Below, piece by piece: positions 1-5,643 of a stretch of DNA of 5,643 nucleotides; the first letter of the stretch is position 1, and each line of letters opens with the position of its first letter. The position numbers and the translations under genes were made by a program. The DNA is taken from positions 1-5,643 of the forward strand of contig CAXGUU010000220.1 of the NCBI GenBank assembly GCA_964012875.1, read 5' to 3'. The notes under the pieces are model-generated. The model was not told the origin of the DNA and made no database searches. It saw only the letters and a list, made by a program, of their open reading frames with translations. The stretch comes from CAXGUU01 sp964012875. Lineage in GTDB: Bacteria; Pseudomonadota; Gammaproteobacteria; Ga0077536.

Positions 1-1
1 T

Positions 2-748
2 ACGACCTTCCCTGAGCGCGAGCGGATCAAGATGCCCATCTATGACTGCCGCCCTCTGATGGAAGAGCTATCACTCGACGATGCCGGCTTTGTCGTGGTT
101 GACGAGCCGGCGGACTTTAACGATTTCTACGACCCGGCGGCGGTAAAAGCCACGTACTACCCACATGTGATCGAACTCCTCAAACGGCATACCGGCGGCA
201 TTGCGGCCTTTGTCTTTGATCACAACGTGCGCAACAAGCCGCGCGCCGACCGCGGCGAACATGGCGTGCGTGAACCTGTCGACGGTGCGCACAATGACTA
301 CACCGTCTCGTCCGGGCCACGTCGCGTACAAGAGATCCTGGAAGAGAACAAGGCGACGCACCTGGCAGGTAAGCGCGCGGCGTTGATCAACGTCTGGCGT
401 CCCATCGTCGGTCCGGTACAGGATTTCCCGATGGCGATCTGCGACGCACGGACCGCCGCATTAAGCGACTTTGTGCCGACCCGCATCGAGCACTTCCTCG
501 AAGACAACCTGGAAACACCGCACCTGGTCGGCGAGATCTACAATTTTCAGCACAACCCGGCCCATAAATGGTTCTGGGTGTCAGATATGCAGCCGAATGA
601 AGCGATGCTGCTGAAGTGCTATGACTCGGCCGACGATCGCTATGCGTGTTTTACCGGACACACTGGATTCCCCAATCCGGAAAGTCCGAAGGACACCAAA
701 CCCCGGGAAAGTATAGAAGCCCGCACGGTCGTGATATTCGACGAGTGA
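2..748 (+). CDS. CmcJ/NvfI-family oxidoreductase, 5'-partial
   Basis: The protein resembles the CmcJ/NvfI (AsaB-like) family. That family includes CmcJ of cephamycin biosynthesis and the fungal Fe(II)/2-oxoglutarate enzyme NvfI. Counting from the Met codon at 32, family-like blocks are PIYDCRP (2-8), LSLDDAGF (13-20), YYPHV (42-46), FDHNVR (62-67), AHNDYT (86-91), INVWRPI (119-125), CDART (137-141) and FTGHTGFPNP (207-216). H87-x-D89 and H210 would form the 2-His-1-carboxylate iron site, with R225 or R231 as a 2-oxoglutarate-binding candidate; this mapping is inference. The frame is open from base 2 and has no better start, and family members usually carry several dozen residues before the PIYDCRP block. 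The true start is therefore probably left of the window and Met 32 internal. The partner methyltransferase CmcI is not present here, so the substrate is unknown. The gene converges on the ykvA-like gene with an 84-bp gap. Confidence 0.85.
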   Translation, partial: TTFPERERIKMPIYDCRPLMEELSLDDAGFVVVDEPADFNDFYDPAAVKATYYPHVIELLKRHTGGIAAFVFDHNVRNKPRADRGEHGVREPVDGAHNDYTVSSGPRRVQEILEENKATHLAGKRAALINVWRPIVGPVQDFPMAICDARTAALSDFVPTRIEHFLEDNLETPHLVGEIYNFQHNPAHKWFWVSDMQPNEAMLLKCYDSADDRYACFTGHTGFPNPESPKDTKPRESIEARTVVIFDE

Positions 749-832
749 ACGTGGCGAAATGGCGGACCGCTAGGCCGTCACGATCCACACCACGAGTGTC
801 ACGACTACCACAACCCAGACAGTCCGGATGAC
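749..832. other. Convergent gap between the CmcJ-like and YkvA-like genes
   Basis: This 84-bp spacer separates two convergent stop codons. I see no strong hairpin followed by a T-run on either strand, so no intrinsic terminator can be called for either gene. Most of it (773-832, minus strand) is the in-frame continuation of the YkvA-like gene past its TAG, listed separately. Confidence 0.5.
770..832 (-). pseudogene. Detached C-terminal membrane helix of the YkvA-like gene, in frame after an amber stop
   Basis: Directly after the TAG at 833-835, the same minus-strand frame stays open for 20 codons and closes with a second TAG at 770-772. It would encode VIRTVWVVVVVTLVVWIVTA, a textbook single membrane-spanning helix. 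It has no ATG of its own; GTG codons lie inside the helix, but no ribosome site precedes them. From memory, many gammaproteobacterial YkvA/DUF1232 proteins carry such a C-terminal helix after a short polar linker, so this is probably the original tail. It could be a nonsense-mutated remnant, a readthrough extension, or a sequencing error at the TAG. That these codons would encode a helix is seen; their origin is inference. Confidence 0.5.
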
Positions 833-1141
833 CTACCCGGCTCGCTGACTGGCTGACAGGGTCGGTTTTGACTGCGCCAGACGCTGGCATTCCTGCCAGA
901 CATCCTCGGGCATCAACCGTACGGCGAGCGACAGCAAGGCAGGCAGGATGACCAGTTCGTCGATCCATCCGAGCAAGGGAATAAAATCGGGGATCAGGTC
1001 GACGGGACTCAACGCATAGGCGACCGCAAGTCCGATGATAAGCTTCGAAATCCGCGGCACCCGCGGATCACGAACAGCTAAATAGAGCGCACCGACATAG
1101 CACTTCAGCGCGATAACCTGCTCGCGCCATTTGGTCAGCAT
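833..1141 (-). CDS. YkvA/DUF1232 family small membrane-associated protein
   Basis: The 102-aa protein matches the YkvA (DUF1232) family, whose biochemical function is unknown. The hallmark block covers residues 41-63: AYALSPVDLIPDFIP followed by LLGWIDEL. Before it come a basic amphipathic N-terminus, RDPRVP (24-29) and the hydrophobic stretch LIIGLAVAYAL (34-44). A second hydrophobic stretch, VILPALLSLAVRL (64-76), follows. The start MLTKW agrees with family N-termini, although no clear Shine-Dalgarno site precedes it. It lies 47 bp downstream of pntB on the same strand with no evident terminator between, so it may be translated from the pntAB message. The polar end (SKPTLSASQRAG) stops at a TAG just before an in-frame transmembrane helix. 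With that tail the protein would be 122 to 123 aa, which I recall as typical for the tailed members. Confidence 0.85.
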   Translation of the reverse strand: MLTKWREQVIALKCYVGALYLAVRDPRVPRISKLIIGLAVAYALSPVDLIPDFIPLLGWIDELVILPALLSLAVRLMPEDVWQECQRLAQSKPTLSASQRAG

Positions 1142-1188
1142 GCCGGTTCGGAACGTGCCCGTTTCAGAGACACGCCGCCTAAATACGG

Positions 1189-2577
1189 TTAGTGCAGCGC
1201 GCTCAGGACCGCGTCGAGACTCTCCTTGGCGTCGCCGAACAGCATGCGGGTGTTCTCTCTGAAGAACAACGGGTTATCGACCCCCGCGTAACCGCTGGCC
1301 ATGCTGCGTTTGAGCACCACCGCAGTGCTTGCTTTCCAGACTTCGAGCACCGGCATGCCGGCAATGGGGCTGTCGGGTTCGTCCTGAGCAGATGGGTTGA
1401 CGATGTCATTGGCGCCTATCACGAGCACCACGTCAGTCTCGGGGAAATCATCGTTAATTTCGTCCATTTCGAGCACGATGTCGTAGGGCACGCGCGCTTC
1501 AGCCAGGAGCACGTTCATATGCCCCGGCATGCGGCCTGCAACAGGATGGATTGCGAAGCGAACTTCTTTCCCTTTGTCGCGCAAGGCTTTGGTGATTTCG
1601 TAGACCGTGTTCTGCGCCTGCGCAACAGCCATGCCATAGCCCGGCACAATGACCACGTGGTTAGCTTCGCGCAGCAGGTCGGCCGTTTCGTCTGCGACGA
1701 CCGACTGTACTTCACCTTCATACGTCGCGGCTGCTCCCCCGCTCGACGTTCCAAAACCACCAGCGATGACAGCCAGAAAATGGCGATTCATGGCGCGGCA
1801 CATGATGTAACTCAGAATCGCACCACTCGAACCGACCAGGGCGCCGGTGACGATAAGCAAATCGTTCGACAGCATGAAACCGGTCGCGGCCGCGGCCCAA
1901 CCGGAGTAACTATTCAGCATCGACACAACCACCGGCATATCGGCACCGCCGATGGCCATCACCATGTGCACGCCAAATGCGAATGCAATCAAGGTCATGA
2001 TGAGCAGCAGTAATACGCCCCATCCGATTGTTGCTGCCCCAACAAACTGGTAACCGAGCCAGATACACAGTATGCCAAGCCCGAGATTCAGCCAGTGACG
2101 CGCCGGTAGCAACATCGGCTTGCCGTCAATCAGACCGCGTAGCTTGCCGAAGGCAATTACGGATCCGGTAAACGTGACCGCACCGATCAGGATGCCCAGG
2201 AAAATCTCGACTTCGTGGATTGCGCGTTCTGCACCGTGATAGTGGTCAACACCGTCAAGGTAGGTCGCAAACCCGATCAGTACGGCCGCAAGACCAACGA
2301 AACTGTGCAGAATCGCCACCAATTCAGGCATTTCTGTCATTTGCACCCGGCGAGCGGCAATCACACCGAGCGTGCCGCCGGTCGCCATTACGAGCACAAG
2401 CACAATGTAATCCGTGACCAGATCGCTCATCACTGTCGCCAGGATCGCAATCGCCATGCCGGCGATGCCGTACGCGTTTCCGCGTCGCGCTGTTTCGGGG
2501 TGGCTCAAGCCACCGAGGCTCAAGATAAACAGGATTGCCGCAATAATGTAGCTGGCTGTAACTACGCCTGATGCCAT
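1189..2577 (-). CDS. pntB: NAD(P) transhydrogenase subunit beta (PntB)
   Basis: This is the beta subunit of the membrane-bound proton-translocating transhydrogenase (NADH + NADP+ + H+ out = NAD+ + NADPH + H+ in). At 462 aa it has the length of E. coli PntB. Residues 1 to about 262 form the membrane domain dII with multiple hydrophobic helices. Within it are H91 (in VAILHSFVG) and N222 (in SMLNSYSGW), which match the E. coli beta-His91 and beta-Asn222 implicated in proton transfer. Residues from about 285 to 462 form the cytoplasmic NADP(H)-binding domain dIII, with VPGYGMAVAQAQ (311-322), HPVAGRMPGHMN (344-355), GANDIVNP (388-395) and KRSMASGYAG (423-432). The start lies 11 bp after the pntA stop. 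A G-rich site (AAGGGG, overlapping that stop codon) sits about 7 nt before the ATG, which suggests coupled translation. No defect is visible. Confidence 0.98.
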   Translation of the reverse strand: MASGVVTASYIIAAILFILSLGGLSHPETARRGNAYGIAGMAIAILATVMSDLVTDYIVLVLVMATGGTLGVIAARRVQMTEMPELVAILHSFVGLAAVLIGFATYLDGVDHYHGAERAIHEVEIFLGILIGAVTFTGSVIAFGKLRGLIDGKPMLLPARHWLNLGLGILCIWLGYQFVGAATIGWGVLLLLIMTLIAFAFGVHMVMAIGGADMPVVVSMLNSYSGWAAAATGFMLSNDLLIVTGALVGSSGAILSYIMCRAMNRHFLAVIAGGFGTSSGGAAATYEGEVQSVVADETADLLREANHVVIVPGYGMAVAQAQNTVYEITKALRDKGKEVRFAIHPVAGRMPGHMNVLLAEARVPYDIVLEMDEINDDFPETDVVLVIGANDIVNPSAQDEPDSPIAGMPVLEVWKASTAVVLKRSMASGYAGVDNPLFFRENTRMLFGDAKESLDAVLSALH

Positions 2578-2588
2578 CGTCCCGCCCC

Positions 2589-4136
2589 TTATTTCTGAAA
2601 CATGCGCAGCATGCGCTGAGTGACGAGGAAGCCGCCGGCGATATTGATCGACGCAATCAATATGGCGATGGCCGCAAGCAAGGTAATCAATATCGATGAG
2701 GTTGAGATTTGCAGCAGCGCACCGATGACGATGATGCCGCTGACGGCGTTAGTCACGCTCATCAACGGCGTGTGCAGCGCCGGGGTTACATTCCATATGA
2801 CCTGATAACCGACAAAGCATGCGAGTACGAACACCGTGAAGTGCGACATGAACTCGGCCGGCGCGACCCGACCCAGCGCCCACAGTGCCACAGCACCAAC
2901 GCCCAGCAGGCTGACCGAAGTCCACGGATTGTGTGTGCGCTCAACCGGAGTGGGTGGGGGCGCGGCTGCTGCTTTTGGCGGCGCGGCACTAATTTTTGGA
3001 GCCGGCGGCGGCCAGGTGATTTCCCCCGCATTGATCACGGTTGCACCACGAATCACCTCGTCCTCCATATCGACTACCAGCTGCCCGTCGCTTTCCGGCG
3101 TCATATCGTTCAGCAGATGGCGCAGATTGGTGCCGTACAGCTGACTCGATTGCGTCGCCAGTCGGCTGGGCAAATCGGTGTAACCAATTATGGTGACGCC
3201 GTTTTTCTTTGTGATCTCACCCGGTTCAGTGAGCTCACAATTACCGCCCTGCTCAGCGGCAAGGTCGACTATGACACTGCCATCGGCCATGGATTCAACC
3301 ATGTCAGTGGTAATGAGTTTGGGAGCGGGCTTGCCTGGTATCAACGCCGTGGTAACGATGATATCGACTTCTTTTGCCTGCTCTGCAAATAAGGCCATCT
3401 CGGCCTTGATGAACTCTTCGCTCATCGTTTTTGCGTAACCGCCGCTGCCCGAACCCTCTTCTTCGAAGTCGAGCATGAGAAATTCGGCGTCCATGCTTTC
3501 GACCTGTTCCTTGACCTCTGGTCTCGTATCGAAGGCTCTGACAATCGCCCCCATGCTCTTGGCCGCACCGATAGCCGCGAGTCCGGCGACACCGGCGCCA
3601 ATGATCAACACTTTTGCCGGCGGCACCTTGCCAGCGGCGGTAATCTGACCAGTAAAAAATCGTCCGAACTGTCCCGCCGCCTCGACGATGGCGCGGTAGC
3701 CACCGATATTGGCCATCGAACTTAAGGCATCCATCTTCTGCGCTCGGGAAATTCTGGGTACGCTGTCCATGGCGAGCACAGTCGCTCCGGTGGTCGATAA
3801 TCGCTGCATGAGTGCTTCGTTCTGACCCGGCCAGATGAACGCTGCCAGCGCGTGATTCGGTTTTAACAGCGACACTTCATCGACTCCGAGGTCCGGATGC
3901 TGCTCCGGTGCGCGCACCTTGAGCACGATGTCGGCCTTGTCCCACAGGGCTTTGACGTCCGCTTCTATTGTTGCCCCGGCTTCGATGTAACCCGCGTCGG
4001 CGAAATTGGCGGCGGCGCCCGCATTCGCTTCGACGGCGACTTCATAACCCAGCTTGATCAGTTGCTTGACGACTTCCGGCGTCGCGGCGACACGGCGCTC
4101 GCCGGCATGAACCTCTCGCGGCACTACGATCAACAT
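2589..4136 (-). CDS. pntA: NAD(P) transhydrogenase subunit alpha (PntA), fused form
   Basis: The 515-aa alpha subunit combines the NAD(H)-binding domain dI (about 1-375) with the alpha part of membrane domain dII (about 405-510), as in E. coli. Within dI are the N-terminus MLIVVPREVHAGERRVA, the loop PRISRAQKMD (127-136) with R128, Q133 and D136 corresponding to the RQD loop, the Rossmann motif IIGAGVAGLAA (178-188) and the mobile-loop region GYTDLPSRLATQ (318-329). A Pro/Ala-rich linker covers about 376-397. Four hydrophobic segments follow near 407-424, 431-449, 463-478 and 481-505, with HTPLMSVTNAVSGI (455-468) highly characteristic. The start at 4136 is chosen because AGGAG (4144-4148) precedes it by 7 nt and the protein then begins at the family start. 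The frame runs open to 4406, but those 90 extra codons do not look like protein. It is first in the pntA-pntB unit. Confidence 0.98.
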   Translation of the reverse strand: MLIVVPREVHAGERRVAATPEVVKQLIKLGYEVAVEANAGAAANFADAGYIEAGATIEADVKALWDKADIVLKVRAPEQHPDLGVDEVSLLKPNHALAAFIWPGQNEALMQRLSTTGATVLAMDSVPRISRAQKMDALSSMANIGGYRAIVEAAGQFGRFFTGQITAAGKVPPAKVLIIGAGVAGLAAIGAAKSMGAIVRAFDTRPEVKEQVESMDAEFLMLDFEEEGSGSGGYAKTMSEEFIKAEMALFAEQAKEVDIIVTTALIPGKPAPKLITTDMVESMADGSVIVDLAAEQGGNCELTEPGEITKKNGVTIIGYTDLPSRLATQSSQLYGTNLRHLLNDMTPESDGQLVVDMEDEVIRGATVINAGEITWPPPAPKISAAPPKAAAAPPPTPVERTHNPWTSVSLLGVGAVALWALGRVAPAEFMSHFTVFVLACFVGYQVIWNVTPALHTPLMSVTNAVSGIIVIGALLQISTSSILITLLAAIAILIASINIAGGFLVTQRMLRMFQK

Positions 4137-4143
4137 GTAAAAT

Positions 4144-4148
4144 CTCCT
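4144..4148 (-). promoter_or_regulatory. Ribosome binding site of pntA
   Basis: The minus strand reads AGGAG, then 7 nt, then ATG at 4136. This fixes the pntA start and rules out the 90-codon upstream extension of the same frame. Confidence 0.85.
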
Positions 4149-4167
4149 GAAGTAAGGGTGTGCCCAA

Positions 4168-4177
4168 GTGCCGGCAC
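4168..4177. repeat. 10-bp perfect palindrome at the predicted pntA start of transcription
   Basis: GTGCCGGCAC is its own reverse complement. It starts where transcription from the TATAAT at 4185-4190 would be expected to begin (near 4178, minus strand). An operator at this place could block the promoter. The palindrome does not extend further (flanks A and G do not pair), so chance in GC-rich DNA is also plausible. Confidence 0.3.
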
Positions 4178-4184
4178 GGCGGCG

Positions 4185-4213
4185 ATTATATAGGGCCGCT
4201 GAAGAAGATCGAA
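4185..4213 (-). promoter_or_regulatory. Putative sigma70-type promoter of pntA
   Basis: The minus strand carries a perfect -10 hexamer TATAAT at 4190-4185. At a 17-bp spacing the -35 position (4213-4208) reads TTCGAT, a poor match to TTGACA, and there is no extended -10 TG. Transcription would start near 4178, leaving a leader of about 42 nt that includes the AGGAG site. The -10 is seen directly; promoter function is inference, and the weak -35 suggests that an activator may be needed. Confidence 0.5.
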
Positions 4214-4296
4214 CGAACCCGGACCAAAAAATGCCACGGTAGACCGCTCGCATGGCGAGGAAGATCTGGTTTAAGCTCTCGTCAGCCCGAATGTAT

Positions 4297-4300
4297 GGAG
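4297..4300 (+). promoter_or_regulatory. Ribosome binding site deciding the flavoprotein start
   Basis: GGAG lies 9 nt before the ATG at 4310. The alternative in-frame ATG at 4295 overlaps this site and has no purine-rich element at a suitable distance upstream, so 4310 is preferred. Confidence 0.6.
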
Positions 4301-4309
4301 TATTCCCTA

Positions 4310-4969
4310 ATGGCCGCGACATCTGAAGAAATTGGGGAGCAGGTTTTCGAAAGCGAAGATCAGCTGCGCGACTACGTTGGCAAACCGATGGATCTTGCCG
4401 TTGCAAAGGTCATCAATCACCTGGACCAACACTGTCGCGCCTTTATTTCGCGGTCGCCGTTTTTGTGCATCGGTACGGCCAGTGCCGACGGGCGCGGCGA
4501 CGTTTCTCCCCGGGGCGACGGCCCAGGGTTCGTCCAGGTACTCGATGACAACACCCTGTTCATTCCGGACCGACCGGGCAACAATCGTATGGACACGATG
4601 ACCAACATTATCGCCAACACCAACGTCGGCATTCTGTTTCTCGTTCCCGGTTTCGAGGATTGCCTGCGGGTCAATGGGCGGGCCAGCATCGTGCGAAATG
4701 ACAGGCTGCTCGGCGAAGCAACAGTGAAAGGGAGAACGCCGAAAATCGGCATTCGCGTCGAGGTCGACGAAGCCTATCTACACTGTGCCAAAGCGATCAG
4801 ACGATCGAAGCTCTGGAATGAAGAGTCAAAGCACAATCGCAAGGAACTTCCGAGCCTGGGTAAGATGATCCTCGAACAAACGGCATCGCCCGAAGATCCA
4901 CCGAGCGACGAATTCGTCGCTGAGGTCGACGGATTTATCGAAGATAACTACAGGAACGAACTCTACTAG
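4310..4969 (+). CDS. FMN-dependent PPOX-type flavoprotein (MSMEG_1061-like family)
   Basis: The 219-aa protein belongs to the pyridoxamine 5'-phosphate oxidase-like split-barrel flavoproteins and most resembles the MSMEG_1061 subgroup. These are soluble, bind FMN (some relatives use F420 or heme), and mostly lack a known substrate. Features in order are an N-terminal helical part (1-45), barrel strand FLCIGTASADGRGDVSPRGD (51-70), LFIPDRPGNNRMDTMTNI (83-100) with the conserved Arg/Asn cluster expected to hold the FMN phosphate, VGILFLVPG (106-114), and LRVNGRASI (119-127). A charged tail ends in EDNYRNELY. The open frame extends upstream to 4160, but that part reads like non-coding sequence, and GGAG precedes 4310. 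The gene diverges from pntA and is followed by a terminator-like structure. It may be a flavin oxidoreductase using NAD(P)H, but that is inference. Confidence 0.88.
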   Translation: MAATSEEIGEQVFESEDQLRDYVGKPMDLAVAKVINHLDQHCRAFISRSPFLCIGTASADGRGDVSPRGDGPGFVQVLDDNTLFIPDRPGNNRMDTMTNIIANTNVGILFLVPGFEDCLRVNGRASIVRNDRLLGEATVKGRTPKIGIRVEVDEAYLHCAKAIRRSKLWNEESKHNRKELPSLGKMILEQTASPEDPPSDEFVAEVDGFIEDNYRNELY

Positions 4970-4972
4970 CAG

Positions 4973-5031
4973 CGCTCGCCGTGGCGCCTGCGCGCACGCC
5001 ACGACTTTCGCAGCCCCCGCTCGGCGTGGCC
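4973..5031 (+). repeat. Imperfect 14-bp direct repeat flanking the terminator hairpin
   Basis: CGCTCGCCGTGGCG (4973-4986) and CGCTCGGCGTGGCC (5018-5031) match at 12 of 14 positions. Both contain the CGTGGC arm that can pair with GCCACG at 4998-5003. It may be a local duplication that shaped the terminator. Confidence 0.6.
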
Positions 5032-5038
5032 GTTTTTT
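4980..5038 (+). terminator. Probable intrinsic terminator after the flavoprotein gene, with competing hairpins
   Basis: Eleven bases after the stop, CGTGGCG (4980-4986) can pair with CGCCACG (4997-5003). The second arm can instead pair, as GCCACG (4998-5003), with CGTGGC (5025-5030). A short CGGC/GCCG hairpin (5022-5032, 3-nt loop) then abuts a run of six T (5033-5038). The T-run orientation fits termination of the plus-strand transcript. The stem next to the T-run is short, or has a long loop in the alternative fold, so strength is uncertain. The minus-strand cupin gene converges from the right and has no T-run of its own here. Confidence 0.55.
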
Positions 5039-5043
5039 ACCGG

Positions 5044-5538
5044 CTAACGAAGCCGGATCGGATCAGGTGCAGGCAGCCCCGCTGCCTCGCAGCCTTCCTG
5101 ATAGAGCCTTAGCACAGACGTCGCATCGACCACCGTCTCGACGTTGCCAGCGTCATCAAGATTCAGATTCGCGCCTTTAATCGCGAACCAGACGTCGGTC
5201 GGACCTTCAACACCTTCAACATCGGTGGTCAGTGTATGGATTGAACCGGCAGGTTCATAAAGATATGAAAAGGCACGGTTTACGGTTTCAGGGTATTCCA
5301 GATATTTCCAGGCACCACTGTAAGTGACCGCGTAGACCTCACCGGTATGCAGGTGGCGCTGAATTGTGACGCCGTGCTGAAAAATGGTTCGCACGACCCA
5401 TAGCCCCTGCTCTATGTCGACCTGCAGCAGTTGAAAATCGACACCTTCCATGAACCGCACAAACGGCAGGTCATCGGGGCCACGGTGCAGGGCCTCAGGA
5501 ACGCCATCGATTGGGGTGATTTTGGGATTCGCTGCCAT
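5044..5538 (-). CDS. Cupin of the 2,4'-dihydroxyacetophenone dioxygenase family
   Basis: The 164-aa single-domain cupin resembles the 2,4'-dihydroxyacetophenone dioxygenase family, whose characterised member is a non-heme iron enzyme cleaving that compound to 4-hydroxybenzoate and formate. The cupin block is TIQRHLHTGEVYAVTYSGAW (58-77), with H62 and H64 (H-x-H) as likely metal ligands and E67 a possible fourth. The second cupin motif is YEPAGSIHTL (94-103), where H101 is the third histidine, spaced as in the characterised enzyme. No signal peptide or membrane segment is seen, so it is probably cytoplasmic. The start at 5538 is supported by AGGAG 7 nt upstream. No other aromatic-degradation gene is in the window, so the real substrate is open; ChrR-type cupins are the main alternative. 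It is convergent with the flavoprotein gene. Confidence 0.85.
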   Translation of the reverse strand: MAANPKITPIDGVPEALHRGPDDLPFVRFMEGVDFQLLQVDIEQGLWVVRTIFQHGVTIQRHLHTGEVYAVTYSGAWKYLEYPETVNRAFSYLYEPAGSIHTLTTDVEGVEGPTDVWFAIKGANLNLDDAGNVETVVDATSVLRLYQEGCEAAGLPAPDPIRLR

Positions 5539-5545
5539 GTAAGTT

Positions 5546-5550
5546 CTCCT
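5546..5550 (-). promoter_or_regulatory. Ribosome binding site of the cupin gene
   Basis: The minus strand reads AAGGAGA, with AGGAG at 5550-5546 and 7 nt to the ATG at 5538. This is a near-ideal site and supports the chosen start. The remaining upstream DNA to the window edge (5551-5643) shows no convincing -35/-10 pair. Confidence 0.85.
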
Positions 5551-5643
5551 TGTGCTAACTGCTAGTAGCGCTCATGTCGCTGCACGCCCGCCGCGCCGAC
5601 CGGCCGGGCCCGATGGGGTATAGACGCGGGCCGCTCACGGCTC

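Noticed and set aside
1142..1188. Possible terminator or hairpin between pntB and the ykvA-like gene
   Set aside because: Only short GC pairings are possible and there is no T-run on the minus strand.
1192..2013. A 273-codon plus-strand open frame antisense to pntB
   Set aside because: It is a shadow of the pntB codon pattern, rich in His and Arg, with no recognisable domain.
2709..3392. A 227-codon plus-strand open frame antisense to pntA
   Set aside because: Its composition is typical of antisense translation of a GC-rich gene, and no family is recognisable.
4246..4275. Plus-strand promoter for the flavoprotein (CTCGCA with TTTAAG)
   Set aside because: The match is 3 of 6 and 4 of 6 at about 17 bp spacing, no better than expected by chance in this region.
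4160..4309. An upstream start of the flavoprotein at 4160 or 4295
   Set aside because: The extra residues read as translated intergenic DNA, and GGAG is correctly spaced only for the ATG at 4310.
4137..4406. A 90-codon N-terminal extension of PntA in the same open frame
   Set aside because: It has no family resemblance, contains the predicted promoter, overlaps the divergent flavoprotein gene, and lacks the AGGAG site that precedes Met 4136.
5554..5569. Imperfect inverted repeat GCTAACTGCTAGTAGC upstream of the cupin ribosome site
   Set aside because: Only 5 of 8 positions are symmetric, too weak to call an operator.
5555..5643. Short open frames running into the right edge: plus strand from ATG 5574, and a minus-strand frame ending at TAG 5557-5555
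   Set aside because: Each has fewer than 30 codons, with no ribosome site or recognisable sequence, so a partial neighbouring gene cannot be supported or excluded.

Overview
The window looks like ordinary chromosome from a moderately GC-rich proteobacterium, most likely a gammaproteobacterium. The best clue is the proton-translocating nicotinamide nucleotide transhydrogenase. Its alpha subunit is one fused PntA chain of 515 aa, as in Escherichia coli, rather than the split PntAA/PntAB pair common in Alphaproteobacteria. Its beta subunit is 462 aa, the E. coli length. No mobile element, tRNA, rRNA, CRISPR array or phage gene is visible. The species assignment is inference.

Layout from left to right. 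(1) Plus strand, to 748: the 3' part of a CmcJ/NvfI-family oxidoreductase gene, open at the left edge. (2) Minus strand, 4136 down to 833: a probable three-gene unit, pntA - pntB - ykvA-like, with gaps of 11 and 47 bp. A perfect TATAAT and a strong AGGAG site precede pntA. (3) Plus strand, 4310-4969: an FMN-dependent PPOX-type flavoprotein divergent from pntA across a 173-bp gap, followed by repeats and a T6 tract that look like a terminator. (4) Minus strand, 5538-5044: a small cupin of the 2,4'-dihydroxyacetophenone dioxygenase family, with its own AGGAG site, convergent with the flavoprotein gene. The last 105 bp hold only its upstream region.

PntA and PntB form one membrane machine that uses the proton gradient to pass hydride from NADH to NADP+. 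The ykvA-like gene encodes a small membrane-associated protein of unknown function. The other three genes encode soluble redox enzymes (a candidate Fe(II)/2-oxoglutarate enzyme, a flavin enzyme and a cupin dioxygenase). Their substrates cannot be read from the window, and nothing here shows that they form one pathway.

I did not find a clearly new system. The most interesting local signal is at the end of the ykvA-like gene. An amber stop is followed in the same frame by 20 sense codons that encode a near-perfect transmembrane helix, so the gene looks interrupted, or possibly read through.
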